DNA of 52,827 bases from contig ONMN01000018.1 in assembly GCA_900318885.1 (NCBI GenBank), positions 1 through 52,827 on the forward strand, read 5' to 3'. The translations under genes and the position numbers were made by a program. Source of the stretch: an uncultured Prevotellaceae bacterium. Lineage in GTDB: Bacteria; Bacteroidota; Bacteroidia; Bacteroidales; Bacteroidaceae. The notes below the pieces were generated by a model that worked only from the letters and a program-made list of their open reading frames with translations, ran no database searches and had not been told where the DNA came from. Positions 17,569 through 26,575 of this stretch are shown here, one piece after another. Numbering within the stretch: the first letter of the stretch is position 1; each line of letters starts with the position of its first letter.

Positions 17569-18876
17569 GTGCACAAAGTTATACAGTTTCTGAAAATCGG
17601 CATTTGGCGAATTACGCGAGGCGATGTGTCGTCCTTGCGCTATTTGGGTGTCGAAATACTGAAGAAAGTGTTACTTGCTGTACGTTTCTTTACGGCAAAA
17701 CGCGTCATGACCAAGGCCTCGGCGCTGACTTATTCAACGTTGCTGGCTATCGTACCTATTCTTGCAGTTGTCTTCGCCATTGCTCGCGGCTTTGGATATA
17801 ATAAATATATAGAGGTGTGGTTTCGTGATTCGTTATCGTCGCAACCTCAGGTGGCAGAAACGATTATCGGTTTTGTCAATAGTTATCTGGTTCACACAAA
17901 GAGTGGCATATTCCTCGGCATCGGTCTGCTATTCATGTTGTACACGGTGTTGATGCTGGTGAGCAACATCGAAGACGCGTTCAATGAAATTTGGCAGGTA
18001 AAGAAGGGCCGTTCAATGTTCCGCACATTTACCGACTATCTGGCCATGTTCTTTGTGGCACCGATACTCATTGTATTGTCGTCGGGTATCAGCATCTTCT
18101 TGGCTACAGCGGCCAAAGAACTTCCGGACTTTATGATGTTAGGTACAGCTGTACGTTACATGATTGACCTTTCACCCTACGTGTTGATGTCAGGCATGTT
18201 CATCGCGCTTTACATCTTTATGCCTAACACGCGAGTGAAGTTTTCGAGTGTGATAGTTCCTGGCATCTTGGCTGGTATCGCCATGCAAGGCTTACAGTTT
18301 GTGTATATCCATTCGCAGATATTCCTGTCGAGCTACAACGCCATTTACGGTTCCTTTGCAGCACTACCGTTGTTTATGTTGTGGATGCAGATATCATGGA
18401 CCATTTGTCTGTTTGGTGCGGAACTCTGCTACACCAATCAAAATCTCGACTACTACGACTATGATGCCCATTCCGGCGAAATCAGCCATCGTTATCGGAT
18501 TCTGCTCTGCGCCCTGCTGATGAGCCGTATCAGCAAACGTTTTGTAACAGGAGGGAAACCTTACTCTCTGCTTGAATTGCGTGCGGAGACGTCTATCCCC
18601 ATTCGATTCGTTAATGAACTTGTGTATGAATTGATTGATGCAGGAATGCTTTTGGAAATCACGAACGACGAGAAGGGTGAAGAGAGCCGTTTTGTCCCTG
18701 CTATGGATACACAGGCGTTGACGTTAGGTACAATGGTTGACCGTCTGGAGTCGCGTGGACAATGGAAAATTGATTTGGACATTAACGAATTGTTGAAAGG
18801 CGATTGGGCAAAAGCATTAGAAATTCGTTCAAACTACTTGAAAGACGCACGCGGCATTTTATTGCAAGACCTTTAA
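17569..18876 (+). CDS. YihY/BrkB family inner-membrane protein
   Basis: A 435-residue polytopic protein of the YihY/virulence factor BrkB family (once called ribonuclease BN by mistake; function still unclear, with export or transport suggested). The family signature KASALTYSTLLAIVPILAVVFA is at about residues 48-70. About six membrane helices follow (IFLGIGLLFMLYTVLMLV, YLAMFFVAPILIVLSSG, YVLMSGMFIALYIFMP and others). The ~120-residue C-terminal tail looks like a winged-helix-type cytoplasmic domain. The start is GTG at 17569, just after rnpB and a repeat tract. The first ATG would cut off the conserved lead-in, so GTG is preferred. Confidence 0.85.
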   Translation: MHKVIQFLKIGIWRITRGDVSSLRYLGVEILKKVLLAVRFFTAKRVMTKASALTYSTLLAIVPILAVVFAIARGFGYNKYIEVWFRDSLSSQPQVAETIIGFVNSYLVHTKSGIFLGIGLLFMLYTVLMLVSNIEDAFNEIWQVKKGRSMFRTFTDYLAMFFVAPILIVLSSGISIFLATAAKELPDFMMLGTAVRYMIDLSPYVLMSGMFIALYIFMPNTRVKFSSVIVPGILAGIAMQGLQFVYIHSQIFLSSYNAIYGSFAALPLFMLWMQISWTICLFGAELCYTNQNLDYYDYDAHSGEISHRYRILLCALLMSRISKRFVTGGKPYSLLELRAETSIPIRFVNELVYELIDAGMLLEITNDEKGEESRFVPAMDTQALTLGTMVDRLESRGQWKIDLDINELLKGDWAKALEIRSNYLKDARGILLQDL

Positions 18877-18936
18877 TGCCAACAATTTACGCGACACAAT
18901 AGAAAATTTGCTTATTTAATATTTTTTTACTAAATT

Positions 18937-18970
18937 TTTGCAAGTATGTGGAAGAAATTTCGTATATTTG
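18937..18970 (+). promoter_or_regulatory. Promoter for the AraC-type/M49 operon
   Basis: TTTG at 18937-18940, 22 bp spacer, TATATTTG at 18963-18970. The leader to the ATG at 19008 is about 33 nt. Confidence 0.65.
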
Positions 18971-19007
18971 CATCGAAATCATTTTTAATCATCACAAAAT
19001 TAGGGTT

Positions 19008-19475
19008 ATGACAAAGTATAACATTACCGCAAAGAAGGAAAAAGAGGCTCACTATCGTAGTCTCGTTAGCCCTAAACTGATGGACGAGTTGAAAGAAAAA
19101 ATCAACCGTATTGTTGTGATGGAGAAAAAGTACAAAGACAAAGATTATTCAGCCAAGAAACTTGCCGAAGAATTGGGAACAAACACTCGCTACATTTCTG
19201 CTGTTGTCAATGTGCGCTTCCACATGAACTATACGTCGTTCATCAACAAGTTCCGTATTGAGGAGGCCATGGCTATCCTGGTGGATCGTAGGTATCAGAA
19301 GCTACGCATGCAAGAAGTCAGCGATATGGTCGGCTTCTCCAACCGTCAGTCGTTCTACGCTTCTTTCTTCAAATTGATGAAGATGACGCCTCGCGAGTAT
19401 CGTTTGAGACATCTAGCCCAACATCCTTCTGAAAAATTAAAGCCCGAAAAGAAAAAGAAGGCTACCGCGAAATGA
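19008..19475 (+). CDS. AraC-type helix-turn-helix regulator, DNA-binding domain only
   Basis: A 155-residue protein made almost entirely of a double helix-turn-helix of AraC type. The first HTH is around SAKKLAEELGTNTRYISAVV and the second is RMQEVSDMVGFSNRQSFYAS with the closing FFKLMKMTPREYR motif. The N-terminal ~40 residues are charged and helical. There is no ligand-binding domain, so any control must come from elsewhere. The tail is Lys-rich. The start is ATG 19008, as an earlier frame begins upstream of the -7 box. Its stop overlaps the start of the M49 peptidase gene by 4 nt (ATGA). Confidence 0.88.
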   Translation: MTKYNITAKKEKEAHYRSLVSPKLMDELKEKINRIVVMEKKYKDKDYSAKKLAEELGTNTRYISAVVNVRFHMNYTSFINKFRIEEAMAILVDRRYQKLRMQEVSDMVGFSNRQSFYASFFKLMKMTPREYRLRHLAQHPSEKLKPEKKKKATAK

Positions 19476-21445
19476 ACTACGTCGAAGATTGCGTGCCACA
19501 CTTCGATTATGTCGAAGAGCGCTTTGCAGATTTACAGTTGCTCAGATACCGCTTAGAGGGATTTGAGCAATTGTCTTTATGTCAGAAACAACTGATTTAC
19601 TACCTTTCGAAGGCTACGCTTTATGGTCGCGACATCACCTTCGACCAGTTTGGCAAGTATAATATCCGCATCCGAAAGGTGCTGGAAACCGTATATACCA
19701 ATGATGCTATCAACCACGAGTGTGACGATTTCAGGGCGATGGAAATCTACCTGAAGCGTCTGTGGTTCTCGAATGGCATCTATCACCACTATGGTTGCGA
19801 CAAGTTTGAGCCCGGCTTCAGCCAGGAATGGTTAAGGCAAGTAATCTGCCAGATTGAAGTAAGTAAACTGCCACTTTACCGTCATGAAACTGTCAGTAAT
19901 CTGATGGATGAACTTTTCCCTGTCATCTTCGACCCCAACGTGCTGCCCAAACGTGTCAACAAGGCTGATGGTGAGGACTTGGTGGTGACCTCAGCGTGTA
20001 ATTTCTACGACGGCGTGACACAGGAGGAAGCAGAAGCATTTTATCAACAGCAGAAAGATGCCGTCGTTGATGACAAACAGCCCGTTTCCTATGGTTTGAA
20101 CTCTACGCTGGTCAAGGACGACAAGGGCATCCATGAGGATGTCTGGTCGGCCAACGGTCGTTATGGCAATGCCATCCGACAGATTGTCTATTGGCTGGAG
20201 AAGGCCAAGACGGTGGCCGAGAACGAACGGCAGGCTCGCATTATCGCTCTCCTTATTAATTATTATAATACTGGCGACCTGCGCGTGTTCAACGACTACT
20301 GCATCGAGTGGGTTGGGGAACACGAGGGTAGGATAGACTTCGTCAACGGATTCATCGAGGTGTATGGCGACCCGTTGGGCCTGAAAGGCTCATGGGAGGG
20401 CATCGTGGAATACAAGGACCTGGAGGCCACCAAGCGAACTCAGACCATCAGCCAGAATGCCCAGTGGTTCGAGAACCATTCGCCCGTCGACCCGCGTTTT
20501 CGCAAACCTTATGTCAAGGGTGTTACAGCCAATGCCATCTGTGCCGCTATGCTCGGTGGTGACGAATATCCCTCGACGGCTATCGGCATCAATCTGCCTA
20601 ATGCCGACTGGATTCGTGCGGAGCATGGTTCGAAAAGCATCACAATTTCTAACATCACCGATGCCTACAACAAGGCCGCCCACGGCAATGGTTTCAAGGA
20701 GGAATTCGTCATTGACAAAGCAACACTCGCCTTGATAGAGAAGTATGGCGATATATGTGATGACCTGCATACAGACCTGCACGAATGTTTAGGCCATGGT
20801 AGTGGACAACTGTTGCCCGGTACTGATCCTGATGCGCTGAAAGCCTACGGCAACACCATTGAGGAGGCGCGTGCCGACCTCTTCGGACTCTATTATATTG
20901 CCGACCAGAAACTCATAGACCTGGGTCTTGTGCCTGATGCCGAGGCATATAAGTCGCAGTATTACAGTTACATCATGAATGGTCTGATGACCCAACTCAT
21001 CCGCATCGAACCGGGTCGACAGATAGAGGAAGCCCACATGCGCAATCGTGCCCTGATAGCCCATTGGTGCTACGAACAGGGTGGGGAAGTGATTACAATG
21101 GAGAAGCGCGATGGTAAGACCTATATACGTGTAAATGACTATGAAGCTTTACGTGAACTATTTGCACGTTTGTTAGCTGAGATTCAGCGCATTAAGAGTG
21201 AGGGTGACTACGATGCAGCCCGTCAGTTGGTGGAACGTTGTGCCATCAAGGTAGATGCCGACCTTCATCAAGAGGTATTAGCTCGTTACAAGAAGCTGAA
21301 CTTAGCACCCTATAAGGGTTTCATCAATCCTCGGCTCATTCCTGTTCTCGATGTCGACGGAGAAATTTGCAACGTTCAGGTCGACTATTCCGAGAGTTAT
21401 GTTCACCAAATGCTACGATATGGACAAGAGTACGGGACGTTGTAA
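19472..21445 (+). CDS. M49 family metallopeptidase (dipeptidyl-peptidase III-like)
   Basis: A 657-residue zinc peptidase of the DPP III family, which removes dipeptides from the N-terminus of oligopeptides. The six-residue zinc motif HECLGH (HExxGH, in DLHECLGHGSGQLLPG) is clear. The second motif EEARADLFGLYY supplies the further Glu ligand. No signal peptide is seen, so it is probably cytoplasmic. Bacteroidetes members are sometimes mislabelled dihydrofolate reductase. It is translationally coupled to the AraC-type regulator before it and lies 15 bp ahead of the AlkD-like gene. Confidence 0.9.
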   Translation: MNYVEDCVPHFDYVEERFADLQLLRYRLEGFEQLSLCQKQLIYYLSKATLYGRDITFDQFGKYNIRIRKVLETVYTNDAINHECDDFRAMEIYLKRLWFSNGIYHHYGCDKFEPGFSQEWLRQVICQIEVSKLPLYRHETVSNLMDELFPVIFDPNVLPKRVNKADGEDLVVTSACNFYDGVTQEEAEAFYQQQKDAVVDDKQPVSYGLNSTLVKDDKGIHEDVWSANGRYGNAIRQIVYWLEKAKTVAENERQARIIALLINYYNTGDLRVFNDYCIEWVGEHEGRIDFVNGFIEVYGDPLGLKGSWEGIVEYKDLEATKRTQTISQNAQWFENHSPVDPRFRKPYVKGVTANAICAAMLGGDEYPSTAIGINLPNADWIRAEHGSKSITISNITDAYNKAAHGNGFKEEFVIDKATLALIEKYGDICDDLHTDLHECLGHGSGQLLPGTDPDALKAYGNTIEEARADLFGLYYIADQKLIDLGLVPDAEAYKSQYYSYIMNGLMTQLIRIEPGRQIEEAHMRNRALIAHWCYEQGGEVITMEKRDGKTYIRVNDYEALRELFARLLAEIQRIKSEGDYDAARQLVERCAIKVDADLHQEVLARYKKLNLAPYKGFINPRLIPVLDVDGEICNVQVDYSESYVHQMLRYGQEYGTL

Positions 21446-21460
21446 GAAATTTGATGTAAG

Positions 21461-22108
21461 ATGGAAGATTTAAGAGATAAAGTTAATGAAATCAAGCAGT
21501 CGTTCCGTCTGATGATGGATGGTGCTGTTGCTCAGTCGATGCGCAACAAGGGATTAAACTATCATCTCAATTGGGGTGCCACGCTTCCTCGCCTGAAAGC
21601 CAAAGCTGAGGAACTGAAGTCAATGTTTAACGTTCAATGTTCAACGTTCAACGTATATGACCTTGCCATTGCTCTTTGGAAAGAGAATGTCCGTGAGTGT
21701 AAGATTCTGGCTACGATGCTGATGCCACCCGAGCGGATGTTGCCCGGCGTGTGCGATATTTGGATGGAACAGATTCCCTCGCAGGAGATTGCCGAACAGG
21801 TGGCTTTCAACCTGTGGCAACATCTGCCTTACGCACCGGAAAAGGCCTACCAATGGATTGCCAGCGACCAGGAATACTACCAACTCTGTGGTTTTCACGT
21901 GCTGTCACGATTGTTTATGAACGGACAGGAACCTAACGAGCGGGGCATCAATGAATTTATCGACCAGTCGCTCTCTGCACTTCAGGGCCCGTATATGTCA
22001 GTTTGCAAGGCGGCTATGCAGAGTCTCCAGCGCTTTGCAGAACTGGGTCTTGTATATGAGAGAATGGCCAAAAGCGCAACGAAATCCATTAATTTAGATT
22101 TTTTATAA
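21461..22108 (+). CDS. DNA alkylation repair (AlkD-like) HEAT-fold protein
   Basis: A 215-residue helical protein resembling the DNA alkylation repair/AlkD-like family (YHLNWGATLPRLKAKAEEL; LAIALWKENVRECKILATML; GFHVLSRL). In true AlkD this alpha-helical repeat fold removes bulky alkylated bases. I cannot confirm catalytic residues, so glycosylase activity is uncertain. Residues 54-65 (SMFNVQCSTFNV) are encoded by an in-frame tract of a dispersed 7 bp repeat (unit ACGTTCA) inserted between two helices. The gene follows the M49 peptidase by 15 bp. Confidence 0.72.
   Translation: MEDLRDKVNEIKQSFRLMMDGAVAQSMRNKGLNYHLNWGATLPRLKAKAEELKSMFNVQCSTFNVYDLAIALWKENVRECKILATMLMPPERMLPGVCDIWMEQIPSQEIAEQVAFNLWQHLPYAPEKAYQWIASDQEYYQLCGFHVLSRLFMNGQEPNERGINEFIDQSLSALQGPYMSVCKAAMQSLQRFAELGLVYERMAKSATKSINLDFL
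21624..21654. repeat. 7 bp repeat tract (unit ACGTTCA) inside a coding gene
   Basis: ACGTTCA, ATGTTCA, ACGTTCA, ACG run in tandem at 21630-21653, within the AlkD-like gene. The same family occurs in reverse orientation inside queA (48678-48710). Confidence 0.7.
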
Positions 22109-22113
22109 ACTAT

Positions 22114-22147
22114 TTTGCCGTTTTCTAAAGAAAAAGTAGTAATTTTG
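22114..22147 (+). promoter_or_regulatory. fur promoter
   Basis: TTTG at 22114-22117, 22 bp spacer, TAATTTTG at 22140-22147, about 30 bp before the ATG at 22177. Confidence 0.6.
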
Positions 22148-22176
22148 TGCGGTTTTAACCGATATAGCCACATAAA

Positions 22177-22695
22177 ATGAAAGAAAACGTCAAGACTACT
22201 GTCAGGAATATTCTGTCCAATTATTTGGAGCAGAACAACTTACGCAAGACCCCTGAGCGTTTTGCCATTCTTGATGCCGTCTACGATACACAAGAACATT
22301 TCACGTTGGAAGAGTTGGGCGAGAAACTGAACGACAAAGACCGCTTCCCCGTCAGTCGTGCAACGCTATATAACACGTTGAAGCTGTTTATGGAATTGCG
22401 TCTGGTTATTCGTCACCGCTTTCAGGGTGCCACGAAATACGAGGCTTGTTACGACAACAATAGCCACTGTCATCAGATTTGTACGGTTTGCGGTAAGGTG
22501 ACGGAGTTTAAGTCTAAAAAGATTAATGACGCCATCAGGTCGCTCCACATGAAGAGTTTTCGCATGGATGGTTTCTCGTTATACGTCTATGGCCTCTGCA
22601 AGAGTTGTCAGGTAAAACAGGCAAAACATGCGAAAGCCAAATCAAAACAGCAAAAGGTAGAAAAAGCAAAGAAAGTTGAGAAAGTAAAACATTAA
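22177..22695 (+). CDS. Fur family metal-responsive repressor
   Basis: A 172-residue Fur-family regulator. The winged helix (RKTPERFAILDAVYDTQEHF, VSRATLYNTLKLFMEL) is followed by the dimerization domain with NNSHCHQICTVCGKV and a C-terminal GLCKSCQ, which give the two Cys pairs of the structural zinc site. It could be Fur, PerR or Zur; the sequence does not decide. After about residue 150 there is a Lys/Ala-rich tail (KHAKAKSKQQKVEKAKK) that is unusual for the family. It is followed 13 bp later by purA, so the two may be cotranscribed. Confidence 0.9.
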   Translation: MKENVKTTVRNILSNYLEQNNLRKTPERFAILDAVYDTQEHFTLEELGEKLNDKDRFPVSRATLYNTLKLFMELRLVIRHRFQGATKYEACYDNNSHCHQICTVCGKVTEFKSKKINDAIRSLHMKSFRMDGFSLYVYGLCKSCQVKQAKHAKAKSKQQKVEKAKKVEKVKH

Positions 22696-22708
22696 GATAT
22701 ACACAACT

Positions 22709-23980
22709 ATGAATCAAGGTAAAGTTGATGTCCTGCTCGGTTTGCAGTGGGGCGACGAAGGAAAAGGTAAGGTGGTCGACGTGCTGACCCCGCAGTATGA
22801 TGTGATAGCCCGTTTCCAGGGCGGTCCGAACGCTGGCCATACACTCGAGTTTGAGGGCCAGAAGTATGTGTTGCGCTCTATCCCCTCGGGTATCTTCCAG
22901 GGTGGCAAGGTCAACATCATCGGTAATGGCGTGGTGCTGGCTCCCGACCTGTTTATGGACGAAGCCAAAGCGCTGGAGGCCAGTGGCCATGCACTGAAGG
23001 AGCGCCTGCACATCTCGAAGAAGGCTCACCTCATCATGCCTACCCATCGCGTGCTCGATGCCGCTTACGAGGCCCAGAAGGGTAAGAACAAGGTTGGCAC
23101 TACGGGTAAGGGCATTGGCCCGACGTACACCGACAAGGTCAGCCGTAATGGTCTGCGCGTAGGCGATATCCTCGATGGTTTCGAGGAGAAGTATGCTGCT
23201 GCCAAGGCTCGTCACGAGGCTATTCTGAAGTCGCTGAACTTCGAGTACAACATCGACGAAGTAGAAAAGAAGTGGCTTGAAGGCGTGGAATATCTGCGCC
23301 AGTTCCCCATTGTCGACAGCGAGCACGAAATCAACAACGTGTTGCGCTCTGGCAAGAGCATTCTTTGCGAGGGCGCTCAGGGCACGATGCTTGACGTCGA
23401 CTTCGGCAGCTATCCCTTCGTGACTTCTTCGAACACCATCTGCGCTGGTGCCTGCACGGGCTTGGGCATTGGTCCCAACAAGATTGGCGAGGTATTCGGC
23501 ATCATGAAGGCTTACTGCACGCGTGTTGGTGCTGGTCCTTTCCCCACAGAACTCTTCGACGAGACTGGCAAGAAGATTCGCGACCTCGGTCACGAGTATG
23601 GTGCTGTCACGGGTCGTGAGCGTCGTTGTGGTTGGATTGACCTCGTGGCCTTGCGCTATTCTATAATGGTGAATGGCGTCACACAGCTCATCATGATGAA
23701 GAGCGACGTGCTCGACGACTTCCCCACCATCAAGGCCTGCACGGCTTACAAAGTGAATGGCGTTCTAACGCGCGACTTCCCCTACGATATCGAGAAGGGC
23801 ATCGAACCCATCTACGAGGAGCTGCCCGGATGGCAGACCGATATGACGCAGTTCACCAGCGAGGACCAGTTCCCCAAGGCCTTCAAGGATTACATCGCAT
23901 TCCTCGAGCGCGAACTCGAAACCCCAATTAAGATTATCAGCATCGGTCCTGACCGTGCTCAAACTATTGTACGCAAATAA
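22709..23980 (+). CDS. purA: Adenylosuccinate synthetase
   Basis: A 423-residue enzyme joining IMP and aspartate with GTP in AMP synthesis. The N-terminal GLQWGDEGKGK loop has catalytic Asp16, and PNAGHTL has His44. Further signatures include GTTGKGIGPTYTDK, EGAQGTMLDVDFG and TRVGAGPFPTEL. The length is normal. It begins 13 bp after fur, and its stop abuts hisS with no gap (ATG at 23981). Confidence 0.97.
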   Translation: MNQGKVDVLLGLQWGDEGKGKVVDVLTPQYDVIARFQGGPNAGHTLEFEGQKYVLRSIPSGIFQGGKVNIIGNGVVLAPDLFMDEAKALEASGHALKERLHISKKAHLIMPTHRVLDAAYEAQKGKNKVGTTGKGIGPTYTDKVSRNGLRVGDILDGFEEKYAAAKARHEAILKSLNFEYNIDEVEKKWLEGVEYLRQFPIVDSEHEINNVLRSGKSILCEGAQGTMLDVDFGSYPFVTSSNTICAGACTGLGIGPNKIGEVFGIMKAYCTRVGAGPFPTELFDETGKKIRDLGHEYGAVTGRERRCGWIDLVALRYSIMVNGVTQLIMMKSDVLDDFPTIKACTAYKVNGVLTRDFPYDIEKGIEPIYEELPGWQTDMTQFTSEDQFPKAFKDYIAFLERELETPIKIISIGPDRAQTIVRK

Positions 23981-25360
23981 ATGGCACAAAAACCTTCAAT
24001 TCCTAAGGGAACGCGCGACTTCGGCCCCGTTGAGATGGCCAAGCGTAACTATATTTTCAACACCATTCGTTCCGTTTACGAGCTCTATGGCTTCCAGCAG
24101 ATTGAGACACCCGCTCAGGAGACGCTGGCAACGCTGATGGGCAAGTATGGCGAGGAAGGTGACAAATTGCTTTTCAAGATTCTGAACTCTGGCGACTATC
24201 TCAATAAGATTGACGACCAGGAACTGACCGAGCGCAATACGCTTCGTCTGGCTTCGAAAATCTGCGAAAAAGGTCTACGCTACGACCTCACCGTGCCTTT
24301 CGCCCGTTATGTGGTGATGCACCGCGAGGAGTTGCAGTTGCCTTTCAAACGCTATCAGGTTCAGCCCGTCTGGCGTGCCGACCGCCCGCAGAAGGGCCGC
24401 TATCGTGAGTTCTATCAGTTTGATGGCGACGTCGTTGGTTCCGACTCGCTGCTCAACGAGGTGGAGCTTATGCAGATTGTCGACACCGTTTTCACCCGCT
24501 TTGGCGTTCGCGTGCAGATCAAGATCAACAACCGCAAAATCCTCACGGGTATTGCTGAGGTCATTGGTGCTGCCGACAAGATTGTGGACATCACGGTGGC
24601 CATCGACAAACTCGACAAGATTGGTATCGACAACGTCAATGCCGAGTTACGCGAGGATGGCTTGACGGACGAGCAGATTCAGAAACTGCAGCCCATCATC
24701 ATGCTCGAAGGCACCAACGAGGAAAAGCTGAACACCATCGCCGAAGTCTTGAAAGACAGCGAGACCGGCCTGAAGGGCGTCGAGGAACTTCGCTATATCC
24801 TGAACACGCTCGGTAGTGTGGGCAGTGGTTCTGCCACAGCCTTGAACAACGAGCTCCAACTTGACCTCACCCTCGCTCGCGGCTTGAGCTACTACACGGG
24901 CGCCATCTTCGAGGTAAAGGCGCTCGATACACCGATGGGTTCCATCTCTGGCGGTGGTCGCTACGACAACCTCACCGGCATCTTCGGCATGCCAGGTCTT
25001 TCGGGTGTAGGCATCTCGTTTGGTGTCGACCGCATCTACGACGTGCTCAATGCCCTCGACCTCTATCCCAAGGATTCGCTCCAGACCACGCAGGTGCTCT
25101 TCATCAATTTTGGTGAGAAGGAGACTGCCTACTGCCTGCCTATAATAAATAAGGTACGCGCGCAAGGCATCCGTGCCGAAATTTATCCTGACGGTGCGAA
25201 GATGAAGAAGCAGATGTCGTATGCCAATGCCAAGCAGATTCCCTTTGTGGTGCTGGCAGGAGAGAGCGAGATGGAGGCCGGCAAGGTCACGCTGAAAAAT
25301 ATGGAAACCGGCGACCAGCAGATGCTCTCGCCAGACGAGCTCATCGCACAATTATCGTAA
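23981..25360 (+). CDS. hisS: Histidyl-tRNA synthetase
   Basis: A 459-residue class II synthetase. The N-terminal motif region is [18 protein letters not shown]. Motif 2 is [19 protein letters not shown]. The histidine-specific segments are [12 protein letters not shown] and [13 protein letters not shown], and motif 3 is [14 protein letters not shown]-terminal anticodon-binding domain runs from about 370 onward ([14 protein letters not shown]). The ATG directly follows the purA stop. An 8 bp tandem repeat overlaps the hisS stop codon: its first unit contains the TAA. Confidence 0.97.
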   Translation: MAQKPSIPKGTRDFGPVEMAKRNYIFNTIRSVYELYGFQQIETPAQETLATLMGKYGEEGDKLLFKILNSGDYLNKIDDQELTERNTLRLASKICEKGLRYDLTVPFARYVVMHREELQLPFKRYQVQPVWRADRPQKGRYREFYQFDGDVVGSDSLLNEVELMQIVDTVFTRFGVRVQIKINNRKILTGIAEVIGAADKIVDITVAIDKLDKIGIDNVNAELREDGLTDEQIQKLQPIIMLEGTNEEKLNTIAEVLKDSETGLKGVEELRYILNTLGSVGSGSATALNNELQLDLTLARGLSYYTGAIFEVKALDTPMGSISGGGRYDNLTGIFGMPGLSGVGISFGVDRIYDVLNALDLYPKDSLQTTQVLFINFGEKETAYCLPIINKVRAQGIRAEIYPDGAKMKKQMSYANAKQIPFVVLAGESEMEAGKVTLKNMETGDQQMLSPDELIAQLS

Positions 25361-25399
25361 TAACGAAATACCGTAATACCGATATAACGTTATCCCGAA
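25356..25399. repeat. 8 bp tandem repeat (unit CGnAATAM) at hisS end
   Basis: Five exact-register 8 bp units run from 25356 (CGTAATAA, CGAAATAC, CGTAATAC, CGATATAA, CGTTATCC) and continue with CGAAAAAA. The same family with the same period lies after pheT at 37622-37657. Confidence 0.75.
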
Positions 25400-25421
25400 A
25401 AAACTAAATAAAACAAAAACA

Positions 25422-26246
25422 ATGAAACAAATCAAACTACTTGCTGTATTGATGGCTCTGGTGCTTGTGTGCACCTCGGCCACCAAACAAAAAACTACTA
25501 CTATTTTTGTTATTGGCGATTCTACTGCCGCCAATAAAGATCTCTCGAAAGGCAAGACCGAGCGTGGCTGGGCCATGATGCTACAGGCATGTTTCGATTC
25601 TACCTACATCCGCGTCGACAATCATGCCGTCAACGGACGCTCGTCGAAGTCGTTTATCGACGAAGGCCGCTGGGACAAGGTGCTCTCGCTCATCAAGCCA
25701 GGCGACTACGTCATTATCCAGTTCGGTCACAACGACGAGAAGCCCCAAGCTGCCCGTCATACCGACCCGGGCTCGACGTTCGACTACAATCTGGCGAAGT
25801 ATGTGCGCGAGACGCGCGAACGTGGCGGCATCCCTGTGCTCATGAACTGCGTGGTGCGTCGCAATTTCCTTGTGAAGGCTCCTGAGAATGACGACGATGA
25901 GAAACTGCGCACGCAGACCTTCAAGGATGGTGCGAAGATGGTGGAGGGCGACTCGCTCATCGATACCCACGGACTCTATCGCGTGGCACCGCGTGACGTA
26001 GCCCAGCGCATGAACTGCTATTTCGTCGATGCCAACCAGATTACCCACGACCTCGAGCAAGGCTTGGGCACTGAGGGCTCAAAGAAACTCCACATGTGGT
26101 ATCTTCCTGGCGAAGAACCCACTGAACCGCAGGGCAAACAGGACAACACCCACTACAACATCTATGGCGCCACCGTCGTCGCAAACCTCCTTGCCGATGC
26201 CCTCTGCGACGAAATCCCAGTCCTCAAGCCCTTCCGCAGAAAGTAA
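25422..26246 (+). CDS. Exported SGNH hydrolase, rhamnogalacturonan acetylesterase-like
   Basis: A 274-residue exported esterase. The signal peptide (QIKLLAVLMALVLVCTSA) is followed by the four SGNH blocks: GDST with the nucleophile Ser in FVIGDSTAAN, Gly in NHAVNGRSSKSF, Asn in IIQFGHNDEKPQ, and His in DNTHYNIYGA near the C-terminus with the nearby Asp. The spacing is that of rhamnogalacturonan acetylesterase, which deacetylates pectin. A role in plant polysaccharide use fits a gut or rumen habit but is inferred. It stands alone after hisS with only a repeat tract between them. Confidence 0.87.
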   Translation: MKQIKLLAVLMALVLVCTSATKQKTTTIFVIGDSTAANKDLSKGKTERGWAMMLQACFDSTYIRVDNHAVNGRSSKSFIDEGRWDKVLSLIKPGDYVIIQFGHNDEKPQAARHTDPGSTFDYNLAKYVRETRERGGIPVLMNCVVRRNFLVKAPENDDDEKLRTQTFKDGAKMVEGDSLIDTHGLYRVAPRDVAQRMNCYFVDANQITHDLEQGLGTEGSKKLHMWYLPGEEPTEPQGKQDNTHYNIYGATVVANLLADALCDEIPVLKPFRRK

Positions 26247-26261
26247 TAAACTCGGTTACGG

Positions 26262-26340
26262 GCGGGCGGTCGCAATAATAGGCACGCCAGCCCGCAATAA
26301 TAAGCACGGCCGTGCACATTGATGCGCACGGCCGCCCGAA
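26262..26340. repeat. GC-rich intergenic repeat with palindromes
   Basis: In the 329 bp gene-free stretch 26247-26575, CGCAATAATAGGCACG (26271-26286) is repeated with one change at 26293-26308. A hairpin follows, with GGCCGTGC (26308-26315) pairing with GCACGGCC (26326-26333). The 12 bp palindrome GCACGGCCGTGC is at 26304-26315. There is no T-run, so it is not a typical terminator. Confidence 0.6.
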
Positions 26341-26441
26341 TTCGCTTACTCTACGTCTCGTTCCCTTTTATATAGGCACTTTCACCTTGTTTGCACGGCA
26401 CTCTTCCCCTTCAACCCCGACACTAAAATGCAATACTCCAA

Positions 26442-26519
26442 GAGTATTCAAAATTACTTTCGGAGTATTTTTAATTACTATCGGAGTATTTTTTATTACT
26501 TTCGGAGTATTTGAGAACG
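26442..26519. repeat. 21 bp tandem repeat (3.7 units)
   Basis: Units start exactly 21 bp apart at 26442, 26463, 26484 and 26505. Each begins GAGTATT and ends in an ATTACTTTCG-like segment. Because 21 is a multiple of three and no unit has a stop in these frames, both strands read as heptapeptide repeats (NTPKVIK-like on minus, ITFGVFF-like on plus). No credible gene surrounds them. Confidence 0.75.
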
Positions 26520-26575
26520 AATACCCCCTCGCCTGCGTTTTTCCAAAGATTCTAAACTGAAGATGAAGAATTTCG

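Noticed and set aside
17120-17574. Minus-strand open frames of about 96 codons over rnpB
   Set aside because: The region holds the conserved cores of RNase P RNA; the frames are incidental.
22535-23593. 352-codon open frame antisense to purA and fur
   Set aside because: It is fully covered by purA and the end of fur, both with clear signatures.
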